A DNA stretch of 64,000 nucleotides from Brachionus rotundiformis (GCA_016802295.1 JAESIW010000200.1:4894336-4958335); one strand, 5' to 3'. Positions 33,362 to 45,104 are shown, counted from the stretch's first letter. Made by a program: numbers and translations. The notes: generated by a model not told the origin, from the sequence alone.

Positions 33362-33460
33362 GTTTATTCTATCAAAAATAAAGCCAAAAGAAAAATGTTT
33401 TTTAAGTTTTTATTTTAAAATTTACATTTATTTTTAGTGCAATAAATAGATATAATTTAA

Positions 33461-34705
33461 CTATGTTAATGATTTAGAATCAAACATTTGAACCTTTCCA
33501 TTGCCCTGGCCTACAAATATTGAATCTGAATTAGTGTCTAGGCACAATATTTCTGTGTCAAATTTTGATTCACTGACTAACAAACCATCAGACATATTAT
33601 AAAAATTAAGAACTCTGCTATTAGCTAATGCAACAACAGTATTGTTGAGCAACAAAGAAAATGACACTATTCTACCTGTTCCGGATATTTTATTAACTAT
33701 TTTACCAATTGTGTCAACCATGTATAAATTTGAACCAACTGAGTAAAATATATATTCCACTTGAGAAATTTCATAAACATCGACTTTTTTTATGATACCA
33801 AAATCATCAACCTTTAATGATCTTGCAATTCTTTCATATGATAGAGAAGTTCTTATTTTTATTGATTTCATTGAATCTGCTGATACAAGATCACCATTTT
33901 TTAATTGTAAAGCACTAATTAAACTTGCACCATTTATGATCAACTGAGTTATATTACCGGTTGAATTAAGGAACAAAATTATTCCACTACTTGTTCCAAT
34001 GATTATATTTTCCGAATTATAAATGCTTAAAGAATTCAAGCTTCCATATTCAGTTAAGTTTAATTCTAAAATAGTATCTCCATCATAAGTGTGAACTAGC
34101 ATAAATCCATCTCGATTTATTGAAACAATTTTTGTTTTATTGAAATATTTCATGTCAATTAAAATTCCAGAATTGACAGACTTTTTCACTTGTTTTAATT
34201 CAGAATCCCAAAACATTAATTCCCCTAAAGTCGATGCGCTCACCAAATTGGACTCAAATGATGAAATACCTATAATTGCACCACCATTCGACCCCTCAAT
34301 CATTAAATTTTTGTTTACAGTTGGTGCAGTGTTAAAAGGAATGAAAAAAAATATAGATGTTATCAAAGTTGTGAAGAAAAGAGTACATGATGAACAGCAA
34401 GTAAACAAAAAACTACAACCTATAAATTTAGCTATCTTTCTAAGGATCTTAAGCCCGAGTGAATTGAGTCTTTCTGTTGCTCTTCCCCATAGACCAGTTG
34501 CTTTGAGAAATTTTTGAAAGTAAGAAAATCCTGATTTAAGTTGAGAATATTCATCACTTTGGTTCGAATCTTGTGAATCTTTATCTTTAGAATCTGTGTC
34601 TTTATCTAAATTTTTTTTATTTGCATGAGCATGACAATAACAATGACAGTGGTAATGGCACCTGCAATGATGATGATGATGATGACTGCTTTTACAATTA
34701 TACAT
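33461..34705 (-). CDS. Membrane protein with His/Cys-rich N-terminus and beta-propeller-like repeats
   Basis: A single frame of 414 codons. The N-terminus (residues 5-27) is a striking His/Cys cluster: SHHHHHHCRCHYHCHCYCHA. A charged, Asp/Ser-rich stretch follows to about residue 60. One strongly hydrophobic segment lies at about 93-125 (FIGCSFLFTCCSSCTLFFTT). Residues 135-414 are weak repeats of about 40 residues with strand-turn patterns (NLVSASTLGELMFWDSE, KIVSINRDGFMLVHTYDGDT, NIIIGTSSGIILFLNSTG, DSIFVGQGNGKVQMFDSK), as in WD40 or quinoprotein-type propellers. I do not recognise a family. Several N-x-S/T sites in the repeats suggest they face the cell exterior. The His/Cys cluster could bind metal ions; that is inference. 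It sits inside the disturbed histone region but looks intact. Confidence 0.7.
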   Translation of the reverse strand: MYNCKSSHHHHHHCRCHYHCHCYCHAHANKKNLDKDTDSKDKDSQDSNQSDEYSQLKSGFSYFQKFLKATGLWGRATERLNSLGLKILRKIAKFIGCSFLFTCCSSCTLFFTTLITSIFFFIPFNTAPTVNKNLMIEGSNGGAIIGISSFESNLVSASTLGELMFWDSELKQVKKSVNSGILIDMKYFNKTKIVSINRDGFMLVHTYDGDTILELNLTEYGSLNSLSIYNSENIIIGTSSGIILFLNSTGNITQLIINGASLISALQLKNGDLVSADSMKSIKIRTSLSYERIARSLKVDDFGIIKKVDVYEISQVEYIFYSVGSNLYMVDTIGKIVNKISGTGRIVSFSLLLNNTVVALANSRVLNFYNMSDGLLVSESKFDTEILCLDTNSDSIFVGQGNGKVQMFDSKSLT

Positions 34706-35233
34706 TGAGAATATATTTCTTATTTATTATATATAAAATAATTTAATGAATTTAAAAAAACTTGTTTTTATTTTTTATATTAAATATTTTGGATGATTCT
34801 TTTTAAAAAAATTTAGATTATTTTGATAAACTTTGCATTCTGTGAAAATATTTTCAATCAAGAAATATTTTTATCAGAACTTGATTAATTTTTGATAAAC
34901 ATAAGGTATGAAAAATTTTCAAAAAAGATTCGTTTTATGCAAGTCAAAACATTAAAATGAAAAATATAATAAAATATTTAATAAATTAATAGGCTGATAA
35001 ATGAACATTTTGATCTTATTTTTGAAATTGATAACCAAGTTGCCATGCATTGTACAATTTTTCTTTATTATTGCTTAAATTGCTTATTAATACGGAAACA
35101 TGTGTTGAGATATACTACAAACATTTTAATAAAAAGTTAATTATTCAAAAATGAAGTTTAAAATTCCTATTTTGAAAAGTAAAAGATTATAGGTAAAATC
35201 ATTTAATAAAAGTTTAAAGTTCACATGAAGAAC
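34706..35233. other. Intergenic stretch with a short duplicated segment
   Basis: AT-rich. The segment at about 35159-35241 repeats, in the same orientation, the segment at 35504-35584 from the H3 5' flank (about 80 bp with a few changes). It marks an extra duplication step next to the inverted repeat. Confidence 0.75.
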
Positions 35234-35716
35234 AAAATTCGTATCATCAAATAAAAATAAGAATCAATTAGTTTTAAAACTAAATTTTTTTTTAAAAGAA
35301 AAATTTTTTGATTGAATTGTAAACAGAATTCAAATAATTAAATGATAATATTTCTGTATAATGTTTCCAAATGAATTTTTTTCGATTTTTAAACCATTTA
35401 TTTAATTGAATTCCAATTTTATAATATTTAATTTTAATCTTGATTCTTAGAATATAATTTAGAATTTTCGAAAATTTTTTTCCAGGTGGATAAAAAATGA
35501 AATTTAAAATTCCTATTTTGAAAAATAAAAGAATATAGGTAAAATCATTTAATAAAAGTTTAAAGTTCACATGAAGAACAAAAGATATTAAAAAAATAAG
35601 CATAATATTTACGTTATAAAAAAAAATATTATATTATGAACAAGGAAATAAAAGAAAAGTTTATATTTATGACCTTGACATAAATTTGAAATAAATTTTT
35701 CATATTCAATAATTAG

Positions 35717-35728
35717 TATAAAAATATA
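35717..35728 (+). promoter_or_regulatory. TATA-like box of H3 copy 2
   Basis: TATAAAAATATA about 80 bases upstream of the ATG, same relative position as in the other copies. A 5-bp insertion (TGTTG) follows it in this copy. Confidence 0.6.
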
Positions 35729-35807
35729 TGTATGTGTTGTGTTTGAAAATTTATCTATTATTATTTGGATTTAGTTAGATTTAAAAACAAAGAAACAACA
35801 AAGTAAA

Positions 35808-36218
35808 ATGGCTCGTACAAAGCAAACAGCTCGTAAATCAACTGGTGGAAAGGCTCCAAGAAAACAATTGGCAACCAAAGCTGCTAGAAAGAGTGCACCA
35901 GCAACAGGTGGAGTAAAGAAACCACACAGATATCGTCCAGGTACAGTAGCTCTTCGTGAGATTCGCAAGTACCAAAAGAGCACTGAACTGTTGATTCGAA
36001 AGCTGCCATTTCAGCGTTTGGTTCGTGAAATAGCCCAAGACTTCAAGACTGACTTGAGATTCCAGTCTTCAGCAGTTGCTGCTTTACAAGAAGCAAGCGA
36101 AGCTTATTTGGTTGGTTTGTTCGAAGATACCAACTTGTGTGCCATTCACGCCAAACGTGTCACCATTATGCCAAAGGACATTCAATTGGCAAGACGCATA
36201 AGAGGCGAAAGAGCTTAA
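35808..36218 (+). CDS. H3: Histone H3, copy 2
   Basis: Intact 136-codon H3, predicted protein identical to copy 1, with Lys53 and Ala90. It carries GCT for Ala47 and ATT for Ile62, as in copy 1, whereas copies 3 and 4 have GCG and ATC. The 5' UTR reads TTTAGTTAGATTT, again as copy 1. It is followed by a perfect histone stem-loop and, 30 bases on, AATAAAG. Transcription runs away from the dead H2A/H2B pair. Confidence 0.99.
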   Translation: MARTKQTARKSTGGKAPRKQLATKAARKSAPATGGVKKPHRYRPGTVALREIRKYQKSTELLIRKLPFQRLVREIAQDFKTDLRFQSSAVAALQEASEAYLVGLFEDTNLCAIHAKRVTIMPKDIQLARRIRGERA

Positions 36219-36251
36219 ACAACATTCAGTTATTGTACATACATAACCCCC

Positions 36252-36267
36252 GGTCTTTTTCAAGACC
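36252..36267 (+). promoter_or_regulatory. Histone mRNA 3' stem-loop, H3 copy 2
   Basis: GGTCTTTTTCAAGACC, 33 bases after the stop codon; purine-rich sequence with AATAAAG lies downstream. Confidence 0.95.
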
Positions 36268-36310
36268 AAATACATTCTAAATGAATAAAGCAAATACTCA
36301 TCATTTTAAT

Positions 36311-36753
36311 TTTAGAATCTCATTCATTATTTATGTAATTGCTTAACATTATTCTTAGATTTATCTTTAAAATCTAATATTACTTTAAATAAAAAAGTCT
36401 TAATTCATCATTTTTGATTATTAGAAAAATGTTTTTTTAATTTCTTATCATTAAAATGCATAATACTTTTAAAATTTTGATATAAAATTATTCTACTAAA
36501 TTATGATGATATACCTTTTTGTTAAAGTTATTCGATTTTTATTTTCAATGAATATGTAAAATTATCATTTTAATTTTAGAAATCTCACCTTAATTCATTT
36601 AATTTCATTTAATAATTCTTAAATTTATCGTTGTAAATTTTAATATTTATTTAGAAAATAATTATTTATTTTCTTTCATCGTTATTATTAATTATTTTAT
36701 TTAATGTTTAAAAAGTTCTTAAACACTTGAATAATTGATTTTTATCACTATTT
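36311..36753. other. Spacer between H3 copy 2 and TRPM 3' end
   Basis: AT-rich and convergent: both neighbours end here. No further element seen. Confidence 0.5.
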
Positions 36754-39700
36754 TTATTTTAGTAATTTCTCTAGTTTCGCATCTATTGATTCAATTGCTT
36801 TATTGAGCAGTATATCTCCATTTTCAATGAATTCTTCAAATTTTCCTGTTAATAAGTCCAATCTTAAAGAATCAACTTGAATTCTTTGCACTAAAAATAA
36901 TCATATATTACTTTTCATAATTTTCTTCAACTTGTGCTTCAAAATTTTCCTTTTTACTTTTTTGTTTCTTTTTTATCACTTCATTTGCCAAAATTTCCTC
37001 CAAATTATTGATTGGTTTTTCTTCAAACTCATCTAATTCATAGACTTAATGAAAACAAATAAACCATAACTATTTTTCAATTAAAATAAAATTGTACCCA
37101 GCGAATAATTCCATTTTTTAGCTAATGATCTAAATAGTCTATTTTTAAGTAAAAATTTGAAACAACCAAATTCAGTCTTATTTTTGGACAAAATCTTGGC
37201 AATTTTTTTTATAGAAAATTTAGTCAACGAAAACAATATATTAAATATTAGGAATGGTGCTGGCAAAAATGGTTTGTTATAATATTCTGAGACCAATTCA
37301 TATCGTTGAAATTTCCATATTTCGTTTGCTTCTTGTTCAACTGTATCATAGGCGTTGCTTTTAATTTAAGTTAGATAAAATTAATTTTAGAATAATTAAA
37401 TAATCATTACTCAAAAATGGCAATCAAAAGATTGACAAGTAAAATATTTAGAATTATCAAATATATGACGTATAGAGCTAAAGAAAAGGCAGCGCCAATT
37501 TCGTCAGGACATTTTTCATAAACTTCAGTACTCTCGCATGTTCCAGCCGAAGCGGCCATAATTGTATCCAAAGTGTAGTATTCTCCACCTATCATAAAAT
37601 AATAGGGCAGAAAAATTGTCTTTACTAGATCAAGATTCAATTCCAAGTTTTCAAACATCAATGCTGTAGATGAGACACCAAATGCAAACATAAAAACCAA
37701 AACAATGAGCATAAAATAAAACAGTTGAACCAACTTAAAAAAATGTTTTAATGCGAAAATGTTAAAACTAATTATTAAAATTTAAATATACCATTTCTCT
37801 AATCATATAAAATTTAGGACCAAGTTGACGAAGAAAAGTATACGCTTTTAAGAATTTAAAAAACCAAAGTAGTACATCAAGTGACAAAATAATTCTGGCA
37901 GCTTTGTAGCATTGATCATTATCAATAAATCTGAGAATAAATGCTATTATGTAAAGAAGAATGGCTGCTGAATTGATAACTTGCCAATTGTCTCCGATAA
38001 AAATCTTTTTTATAAAATTTCTCTTCATATCATTTATTATGAACTTGTAAATCTCTTCAAGGATTAATGCAAACACCCAAATAATAAGAATAATCTCTGG
38101 GATCGATATACCCATGCCTAATGATGTGGTTTCGTTAGATTGATTAATTTTATGAAAGTCGCACAAAACAACATAGCTGATTAAAATTAAAAAAAGAAAA
38201 TACCAAAGCTTAAAAGTAAAAATAAAGTTAAAATAAAATGAAGCTTAATTTATTTACTTGGTGATAGATAAATTTACAAAATGGAGTGTTTAAAAAGTGA
38301 TATAAGAATTCAATGAAATAATAGTCTCCTTCTACCCCACGATCGAAAAATTCATTTGCCAGTTCCATGTCAATTTTTCTTAAAATAAAACAATAATATA
38401 TATTTTTAAAATAATTCTTAATTTTTAAAATTATGTTACTTGATTTCGATTTCATCTTTACTTTTGACCAAACTTTCTGAATCAAAATTTTTTTCATCCT
38501 CGACCGGGGTTTCCGTATTAATCTCATTTAGCTTTTGCCCTTGGGATTCTTTAGGCTTAACACGGTAATCCAAAGCGTATTTAGCCATAAACGGAAAAAA
38601 TAGACAGACAAACAACAAAAATTTATTAGACTCTGGTAGAATTTTGCTGTACCATATTCTTATTAACAAATTCTGAAAAGATTGCATTGATACAAAATCA
38701 AAATTTTTGGACAAAGTTGCCACTTTTAGACAAGTAATTCCACCAAAATCGTTTATTCTCCGAATTAAAGTTAATTGAGAGTTAAATTCGTCTTTTTCAT
38801 GGTACTTTTTTAGTATATCACAAGCTAATTCGATATAATCTCTAAATTTTTATTCTTTAAATTTTAAAGAACAAATTTAAGGAAAAAACTACCGTGGGTT
38901 TAGTTCAGAGTCGTCAAAATCATAACCAAATTCCATTTGGTAGTTTTTAGTTATCTTGCCAGCAATTAAAGCCGAACAAATGGGATTCTAAAATAAACTA
39001 ATTATTTTAATAATAAAAAATAACTTTTTAAAAATACATTTCCTCTGCTCAGAAACAGCAATGACATTTCATATCGGCAAAGAAGTACATTCAAAATGAA
39101 CATTTCATGGTCAGGATTGTCAAATTCTTCTTCAAAATTAAAATCTTTGCCTAATATATCAAAATTAGTAATAATTTGATTAATTTAATAGTGTTAATTA
39201 TATTCACTTTCTTTACCATCTAAAATCAGTTTATATTCTGAATTTTCCTTTTGAAAAAAAAATTAAATATGTATAATATTCTATTTTTTATATAAGTTTT
39301 TTCGGATAAATAAAAGAAATAGATAAAAATATGAAACTAATAATTAATTTAGATTTTATTGTTATAATTCAGATAAAAAGAAATATTTTTGGCTTACTTC
39401 TGATAAAATTTTGATTTCATTATATGGATAATTTTTGAATTTGTGTTTGAAGATATGGTCAACAAGTTTGGTTATCACTTTTCCGATAATATCAAATGTA
39501 ATAAAAGTTTTATCGATTGATTTCTTTCCTTTTTTGTTGATCAATTTCGCTATTGTTTTATACAAAAGGCTAGATTTATTTTTTTTTATCTTGATTATAT
39601 AATCTAATAGATATTCAATTTTTTAAATAAATAGAACTTACGCATTCATTGTACAAAATTAAAAGCTGTCTTGTTGTTAAATAGCTTTTTAAAGAAAAAC

Positions 39701-41398
39701 CATTTTCAAGAAACAACTCTACAAACTCGTGTTTGTTATCAATTATTGCACTGGTAAAGTGTTCTGAAGAGCAGCCTCTATCTATATTTTGACCTATGAA
39801 CAAGAAATTTCTGGCAATGTCTATTCGATTCCAACTTAGAGCCAATTTAAGCTGTGTCTCAAACTCTTTGAATTTGTCTCCTTCCTTATCTTTTCCGGCA
39901 TAAAGAAGTGCTTCTAAAATTGCCACATCCAATTCAGCTCGACCGTTTCTAGATCGGCATACAGTAAATAAGTGCAAATATTCAATTTTAAGTGATTCTT
40001 TAATAAATTTCAAAGTTTTATCGGCACGTTCAGCTGAATTCTTGAAACTGCTGTAACCATTAACTAAACATCTTCTGACCTCATTCCAGAATTCTTCACT
40101 AGCTAATAATTCAGATTGATCTTCCTTGGTGGGAAGACTTTTGATGTGATTGATAGCATATGAAAAACCATATTCCATTCCCCCAGTTGACTAAATAATT
40201 AAAATTTTAGCTTGTCCCATTTTAAAATAAGTAAATACCTCTAAAATTACACATGGAGTTCCCTCATTTACGGCCTCGCAAATACTTTTTGCTGAATTTG
40301 GACCTCCTCCGATCGCTAGTACAACAGTTTTAGCTGTTTTTCCCAATTCACCTTCCAATCTTGCTCTCATTTCAATGTCAGCTCCAAAATAATTGAATGC
40401 ATCGTCTACAAGTATAAAATGTGTATGATTTGGTTCTAGAACAGATTTTTTTCCCAATTCTTTGTTTGGCTTTGAAGAATCATATTCAACAAAATTAGGT
40501 AAAGAATCCTATTACTTAAGTAAATAAAAAATAAAAGTAAAATTAGTCTAATTCACTTTGTTAATTAGCGTAGAATTATTGTACACCGGACACCAATCAG
40601 CTATTCCCAACAAATTAACATTATTACTCTGGTCAATCGAAAATGTGTTCTGTCTAAAAGCCTCGCCAACTAATTTCATGCATCCACCATTTGTCCCTCC
40701 AGTTGTAACCAATGCATCTTAAAAATAAGGCAAGTTTTAATAATTTTTTAATCTTAATAATTTTTTACTTGTAGTAACTGCTGCTTTTACAAGTCCATTG
40801 GAAAATGCGTCCTTTAATTTCGGATTTAGAGAGATTTTCTCCGCAGCTCCTGTAACAGAAATAATAAGCTCTGGTCGTTTGAGATTCCAACATTCTGGTT
40901 TAAATAGCAAATCAATTAGCTTATCAACTTGGGTTTTGTATGAGAGTCGAACATACTAACAAATTATTCTTGTTAAAAAATAATTTATTTTATTAACAAA
41001 ATTACATTTGCCATTCTATCAGTTCCACTAAAAAGTATTGTTCCAAATGCATCAGTAGATCCAGAATCTTCTGTGCAAGTTTCTTTGTCCCATTTGATAC
41101 CTATATCAGGATCATTATTTTTTTTCCTTCCTATGTAATCATCAATTATATCCTTATCATGGTCATTGATTGAGTTTAAACAATAACATCTTAACTTAAA
41201 ATTTTATTTTTTTTAGACAAAAATAGCGAAAAAAGTTTACAAATCGTTATCTTTGGGTATAATAAATTTACAGTGTCGTTTTTGCAAATTAAGATCGGAT
41301 AACTTGAAATAAATTTTAAATAAAGTTAAAATAATGATAAGATTAAAATTTACATCAGGTCCATTAACTAAAAGACTTGTTTCAGGAAAAATCCTCAT
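36754..41398 (-). CDS. TRPM: TRPM-type cation channel
   Basis: A gene of many exons from MRIFPETSLLVNGPD (41398) to a coiled-coil-like end KAIESIDAKLEKLLK (stop at 36754). The N-terminal TRPM homology region is clear: TDAFGTILFSG, ALVTTGGTNGGCMKLVGEAF, LEPNHTHFILVDDAFNYFGA, EMRARLEGEL and VVLAIGGGPNSAKSICEAVN, a SLOG-like nucleotide-binding fold. Ankyrin-like helices follow (about 40178-39360). Six-transmembrane region: exons 38723-38230, 38166-37768 (PEIILIIWVFALILEEIYKF, LYIIAFILRF) and 37733-37407 with the pore YYFMIGGEYYTLDTIMA and S6 IYLIILNILLVNLLIAIFE. A Lys/Glu-rich tail follows. No kinase or Nudix domain is present, as in TRPM1/3-like or TRPM4/5/8-like members. TRPM proteins are plasma-membrane or endosomal channels. 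The exact subfamily cannot be assigned by eye. Confidence 0.92.
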
Positions 41399-42406
41399 TT
41401 TAATTTAAAGATTAAACGTAAAAAAAATATATCAATTGATAAAATCAAATGAAATTTAATTTCTAAAAATTGTTTTTCTGATGTTATGGTAACTAACTTA
41501 AATTATAATAAGATTTAAATAAATTTTCAATATAATTTTTAGCTATAACATAATTATTGTTTTAAATTAAAGAGTTAAAACAGTTAAATTTATAAAATTT
41601 CTTATATAAATTTAATATATCATCAAAATTAAAAATTTAGATTTTTAAATTTATTTATCAAGTTATTATATCAAAATATTAATTAAACTTTTAGGGCTAG
41701 TAATTTGATTTATAAAGATGTGAAATTTAAAAAAATTGATATTTGGAATTTTAAAAATTAAATAAAAAAAAATTATTTAATATTTTAACAAATTTTGTAA
41801 AAATACATTTAACTAATTTTGAAATACTATTCAAATTTGGTACAATTTTTAAAAAATAAAGTGAATCAAAACATAAAATGAAATGCTTAAAAAATAAAAT
41901 GAATCAAAAAATTTAATTTTTAAAAAGTCAGGATACAAATTAAAATTCCAACAGTGGATATGAAAACATTTTTTGTTACTAAAAATTTTGTAGCTGTGAG
42001 TTATTTATACCAAATGAGCTCAAAAATTATTTAATATTTATTATGTCTAAAGTAATGAAGAAACATAAAATTTTAAATGTAAAACCAAATGCGCGCATAA
42101 ATTTGCTCTGTAGATAAAATTTATTCATATTCATGTAAATAAATAGATATGTCATAAAACAGTTTATGTATTAAGAAAAAAATCAAACGACTTGTGATTA
42201 AAATAAACATAAAACTAGACTCTAAAAAGATTTGCAAAAAAACCTTCTTTATTCACAATCAATCTTTTTTTAAACTTTATCATTTACTAGATTTTATATC
42301 CAGCTTTCGATGTAATTTATTACCAAAATCAACTTTTTTTCCAATACTTCATTTTTTAAAATTTCTATTAAAATTGAAAAATTAAGGTGCAAAAAAAATT
42401 CAAAGA
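41399..42406. other. Divergent intergenic region TRPM / V-ATPase E
   Basis: About 1 kb of AT-rich DNA between two divergent starts; both promoters should be here. A short frame at 42194-42385 has no recognisable content. Confidence 0.5.
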
Positions 42407-43233
42407 ATGAACGATTTGGATGTCCAAAAACAGGTATGAATTAATAAAATATTATTCCAGATTAAAAGTAAAATTTTCATTAAAGATTCGCCAAATGGTT
42501 GCTTTTATTGACCAGGAAGCAAACGAGAAAGCAGCAGAAATAGACGCAAAAGCCCAGGAAGAATTTGCTATCGAAAAAGATAACTTGGTCAACCAACAAA
42601 AGCAAAAAATACTTCAATTCTACCAGAGAAAAGAAAAGCAAATTGAGCTTCAGCGAAAAATTCAGCAATCAAATTTACAGAATCAATCAAGAATTGCCAT
42701 TCTAAAGGCCAGAGAAGACTTAATTCAGCAGTTACGTGACCAAGCTATTCAACAGCTAAGTTTAATTAGCAACGATGAGAATCGATATACTCAGCTTTTG
42801 ACAAATTTGATTGCCCAAGCTTTATTCAGATTAGTCGAGCGAGAAGTGATAATAAAATGCAGAGAAAAAGACCTTAATTTGGTTAATGTATTCACTTGGA
42901 TTTCGCATGATTAAAATTTTATTTTTGATTTTTTAAGCATTCTGTTGAAGCAGCAATTGGTTTGTATAAGAATGCGATAAAGAAGGATGTGAAAGTTACA
43001 GTTCTTAATAACGCATTTCTACAGCATGACATGTAAAGTTTTTCAAAAAGATAAAATTAAAAATATTTTTAATTTTTTCAAGTGCTGGTGGCATTGAGGC
43101 TTATAACTCTGATAGAAAGATTAAAATAAACAATACACTTGAAGCTAGATTGGACATGTTGTTCTATCAAATGATTCCGGAAATTAGAGAGAAGCTTTTT
43201 GGCCGAAATAAGAACAGAGCTCATGCTAATTAA
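42407..43233 (+). CDS. ATP6V1E1: V-type proton ATPase subunit E
   Basis: Exon 1 (42407-42433) encodes MNDLDVQKQ. A 52-bp intron leads to 42486, giving IRQMVAFIDQEANEKAAEID, AKAQEEFAIEKDNLV, the hallmark N-terminal helix of subunit E. After exon 2 (to about 42889) come HSVEAAIGLYKNAIKKDVKV and, after another short intron, AGGIEAYNSDRKIKINNTLE, ARLDMLFYQMIPEIREKLFG, ending RNKNRAHAN. Length and order match the family along its whole extent. Subunit E pairs with G as a peripheral stalk of the V1 sector, tying it to the membrane sector of the vacuolar/lysosomal proton pump. Intron 2 also appears to begin inside VN-GTATTC. The start Met fits other subunit E proteins (M..SD.DVQKQI). Confidence 0.96.
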
Positions 43234-43485
43234 TACTATTAATAAATAACTTAATTTATTTTGTAACTGTCCGAGCATTTAATTCTAATCACCAATTTTG
43301 TAGTTTATTTTAGACTTAATTTTTATGTGACATTAATTTAAAATTCCAACTTACCTAAAAATTCTATCCTCTCGAATAAATAAATTCCTTTAAGTTTATA
43401 TATCTTTTAATCTGGTAAATTAGTGGTGCGATTTAAACCGCAAATAAATTTAGCTTATAGAGAGATAAAGCGTCTTGATTAAGAA

Positions 43486-44104
43486 ATGTCTGAAAAAAAA
43501 ACAAACAAAAAATCAATTGAAGATGATGAGGAAGTCTCACGTAAAAAATCTAAAAAAGATAAAATACATGAAAAAGAAGATGACGAATTAAGACATAAAA
43601 AGTCTAAAAAAGAAAAAAAGAAAGAAAAGAAAGAAAAAAAAGAAGAAATGAATAAGTCAAGCGAATCTGAGAAAAATGAAAAAAAAGAAGAAAATTCTAA
43701 AAATAACCAATGTCAAGAACAAGAACCAATTATTGTCAGTGATAAGAAAGAAATTGATACAGATGTTCATACTGCAAACAATTGGGAGGAAGCAGATCTT
43801 GGGAATGACCAACGAAAGCTTAAATTCCTAAAGTTAATGGGGGCGTTTAAACATAAAAGTGAAAAAGAAGTACAACATAAACATTCACGTGGAAGTAATT
43901 AAAGAAAAATAAATTTTTTGAAAAAATTTATTAAAAATTTATTTAGAAAACGAAACTCAAAAGATATCAGAAGATCTCGAAAAACAATTTAATGAAGGAT
44001 TAAGTCATAAATTTCAGAAAAATCATCATTTGGGTCTAGGTTACCATTCTGATGAACAGGCCTCAAAAAAACCTGAAAATAAACATATTGTTTTTGATGA
44101 TTAA
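43486..44104 (+). CDS. C11orf58: Small acidic protein (SMAP/C11orf58) family
   Basis: Exon 1 has a long Lys/Glu/Asp-rich low-complexity region (residues 1-85), then NNWEEADLGNDQRKLKFLKL, MGAFKHK, which aligns with the [21 protein letters not shown] core of C11orf58. A donor at GGAA|GTAATT and an acceptor TTTAG at about 43943 add an exon with QKISEDLEKQFNEGLSHKFQ, KNHHLGLGY, matching the second conserved block (INEELESQYQQSM...CGLGF). It ends HIVFDD-stop. The N-terminal region is far more basic than in vertebrate SMAP, closer to KNOP1-type lysine-rich proteins, which share this C-terminal domain. Function in the family is poorly known. Confidence 0.8.
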
Positions 44105-44607
44105 TAAAAAAAATTTAATAACGCTTTATAATTTTAAAAAATCTTGTTATGTAAGAACAATAAAAATAAATAAATAACTTGAAATTAATTTATAATTTTA
44201 AATCAAAAAATTTACAAGAATATTTATTGGACTTAGCTAAATCTCATTTAAAGTTGTTGTTATAGTTTTCATATCAGTTATTGAAAATTATATTGAATGA
44301 AAGAGAAAATTCATTTACTAAAAAAAGATATGTATGTCACTTATAATATGTCTAAAAAGAATCAGGATTTTTTAATTCATAAAGATGTTAATATTAGCTT
44401 GAAAAGAATATTTACAATACAATGATATTAAATATTAAATTTTCAAATATTTTATATGGTATTTGGTCTAAGAATTATATAAAGCAATTATATAGATAAT
44501 GGTCGAGTTTCTAAAATTAAAATGATGAGTATTTGCTTTATTCATTTAGAATGTATTTGGTCTTGAAAAAGACCGGGGGTTATGTATGTACAAAAATTGA
44601 ATGTTGT
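44105..44607. other. Spacer, outer left part of the palindrome
   Basis: AT-rich. From 44296 onward it belongs to the inverted repeat. It contains the 3' processing signals of H3 copy 3 and no other gene. Confidence 0.6.
44559..44574 (-). promoter_or_regulatory. Histone mRNA 3' stem-loop, H3 copy 3
   Basis: GGTCTTTTTCAAGACC on the minus strand, directly comparable with the other copies. Confidence 0.95.
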
Positions 44608-45018
44608 TTAAGCTCTTTCGCCTCTTATGCGTCTTGCCAATTGAATGTCCTTTGGCATAATGGTGACACGTTTGGCGTGAATGGCACACAAGTTGGTATC
44701 TTCGAACAAACCAACCAAATAAGCTTCGCTTGCTTCTTGTAAAGCAGCAACTGCTGAAGACTGGAATCTCAAGTCAGTCTTGAAGTCTTGGGCTATTTCA
44801 CGAACCAAACGCTGAAATGGCAGCTTTCGGATCAACAGTTCAGTGCTCTTTTGGTACTTGCGAATCTCACGAAGCGCTACTGTACCTGGACGATATCTGT
44901 GTGGTTTCTTTACTCCACCTGTTGCTGGTGCACTCTTTCTAGCAGCTTTGGTTGCCAATTGTTTTCTTGGAGCCTTTCCACCAGTTGATTTACGAGCTGT
45001 TTGCTTTGTACGAGCCAT
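44608..45018 (-). CDS. H3: Histone H3, copy 3
   Basis: Intact 136-codon H3 with the same predicted protein as the other copies. Ala47 is GCG and Ile62 is ATC, shared with copy 4 and different from copies 1 and 2. The 5' UTR has TTTAGTTTGATTT where copies 1 and 2 have TTTAGTTAGATTT. The base changes after the stop (ACAAAAATTGAATG on the plus strand) are also shared only with copy 4. TATA-like box at 45104-45093. Confidence 0.99.
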   Translation of the reverse strand: MARTKQTARKSTGGKAPRKQLATKAARKSAPATGGVKKPHRYRPGTVALREIRKYQKSTELLIRKLPFQRLVREIAQDFKTDLRFQSSAVAALQEASEAYLVGLFEDTNLCAIHAKRVTIMPKDIQLARRIRGERA

Positions 45019-45092
45019 TTTACTTTGTTGTTTCTTTGTTTTTAAATCAAACTAAATCCAAATAATAATAGATAAATTTTCAAACACATACA

Positions 45093-45104
45093 TATATTTT
45101 TATA
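45093..45104 (-). promoter_or_regulatory. TATA-like box of H3 copy 3
   Basis: TATAAAAATATA on the minus strand, about 75 bases upstream of the ATG. Confidence 0.6.

Larger units (their letters stand above)
35234..36310. repeat. Arm B of the distant H3 inverted repeat
   Basis: Inverted copy of 27621-28711, about 6.5 kb away. It shares with arm A the two synonymous codon states and the 5' UTR base that distinguish this pair from the palindromic pair at 44-47 kb. Confidence 0.9.

Noticed and set aside
42194..42385. Short frame upstream of V-ATPase subunit E
   Set aside because: No domain, no splice link into the ATPase gene, and a composition typical of AT-rich noise.
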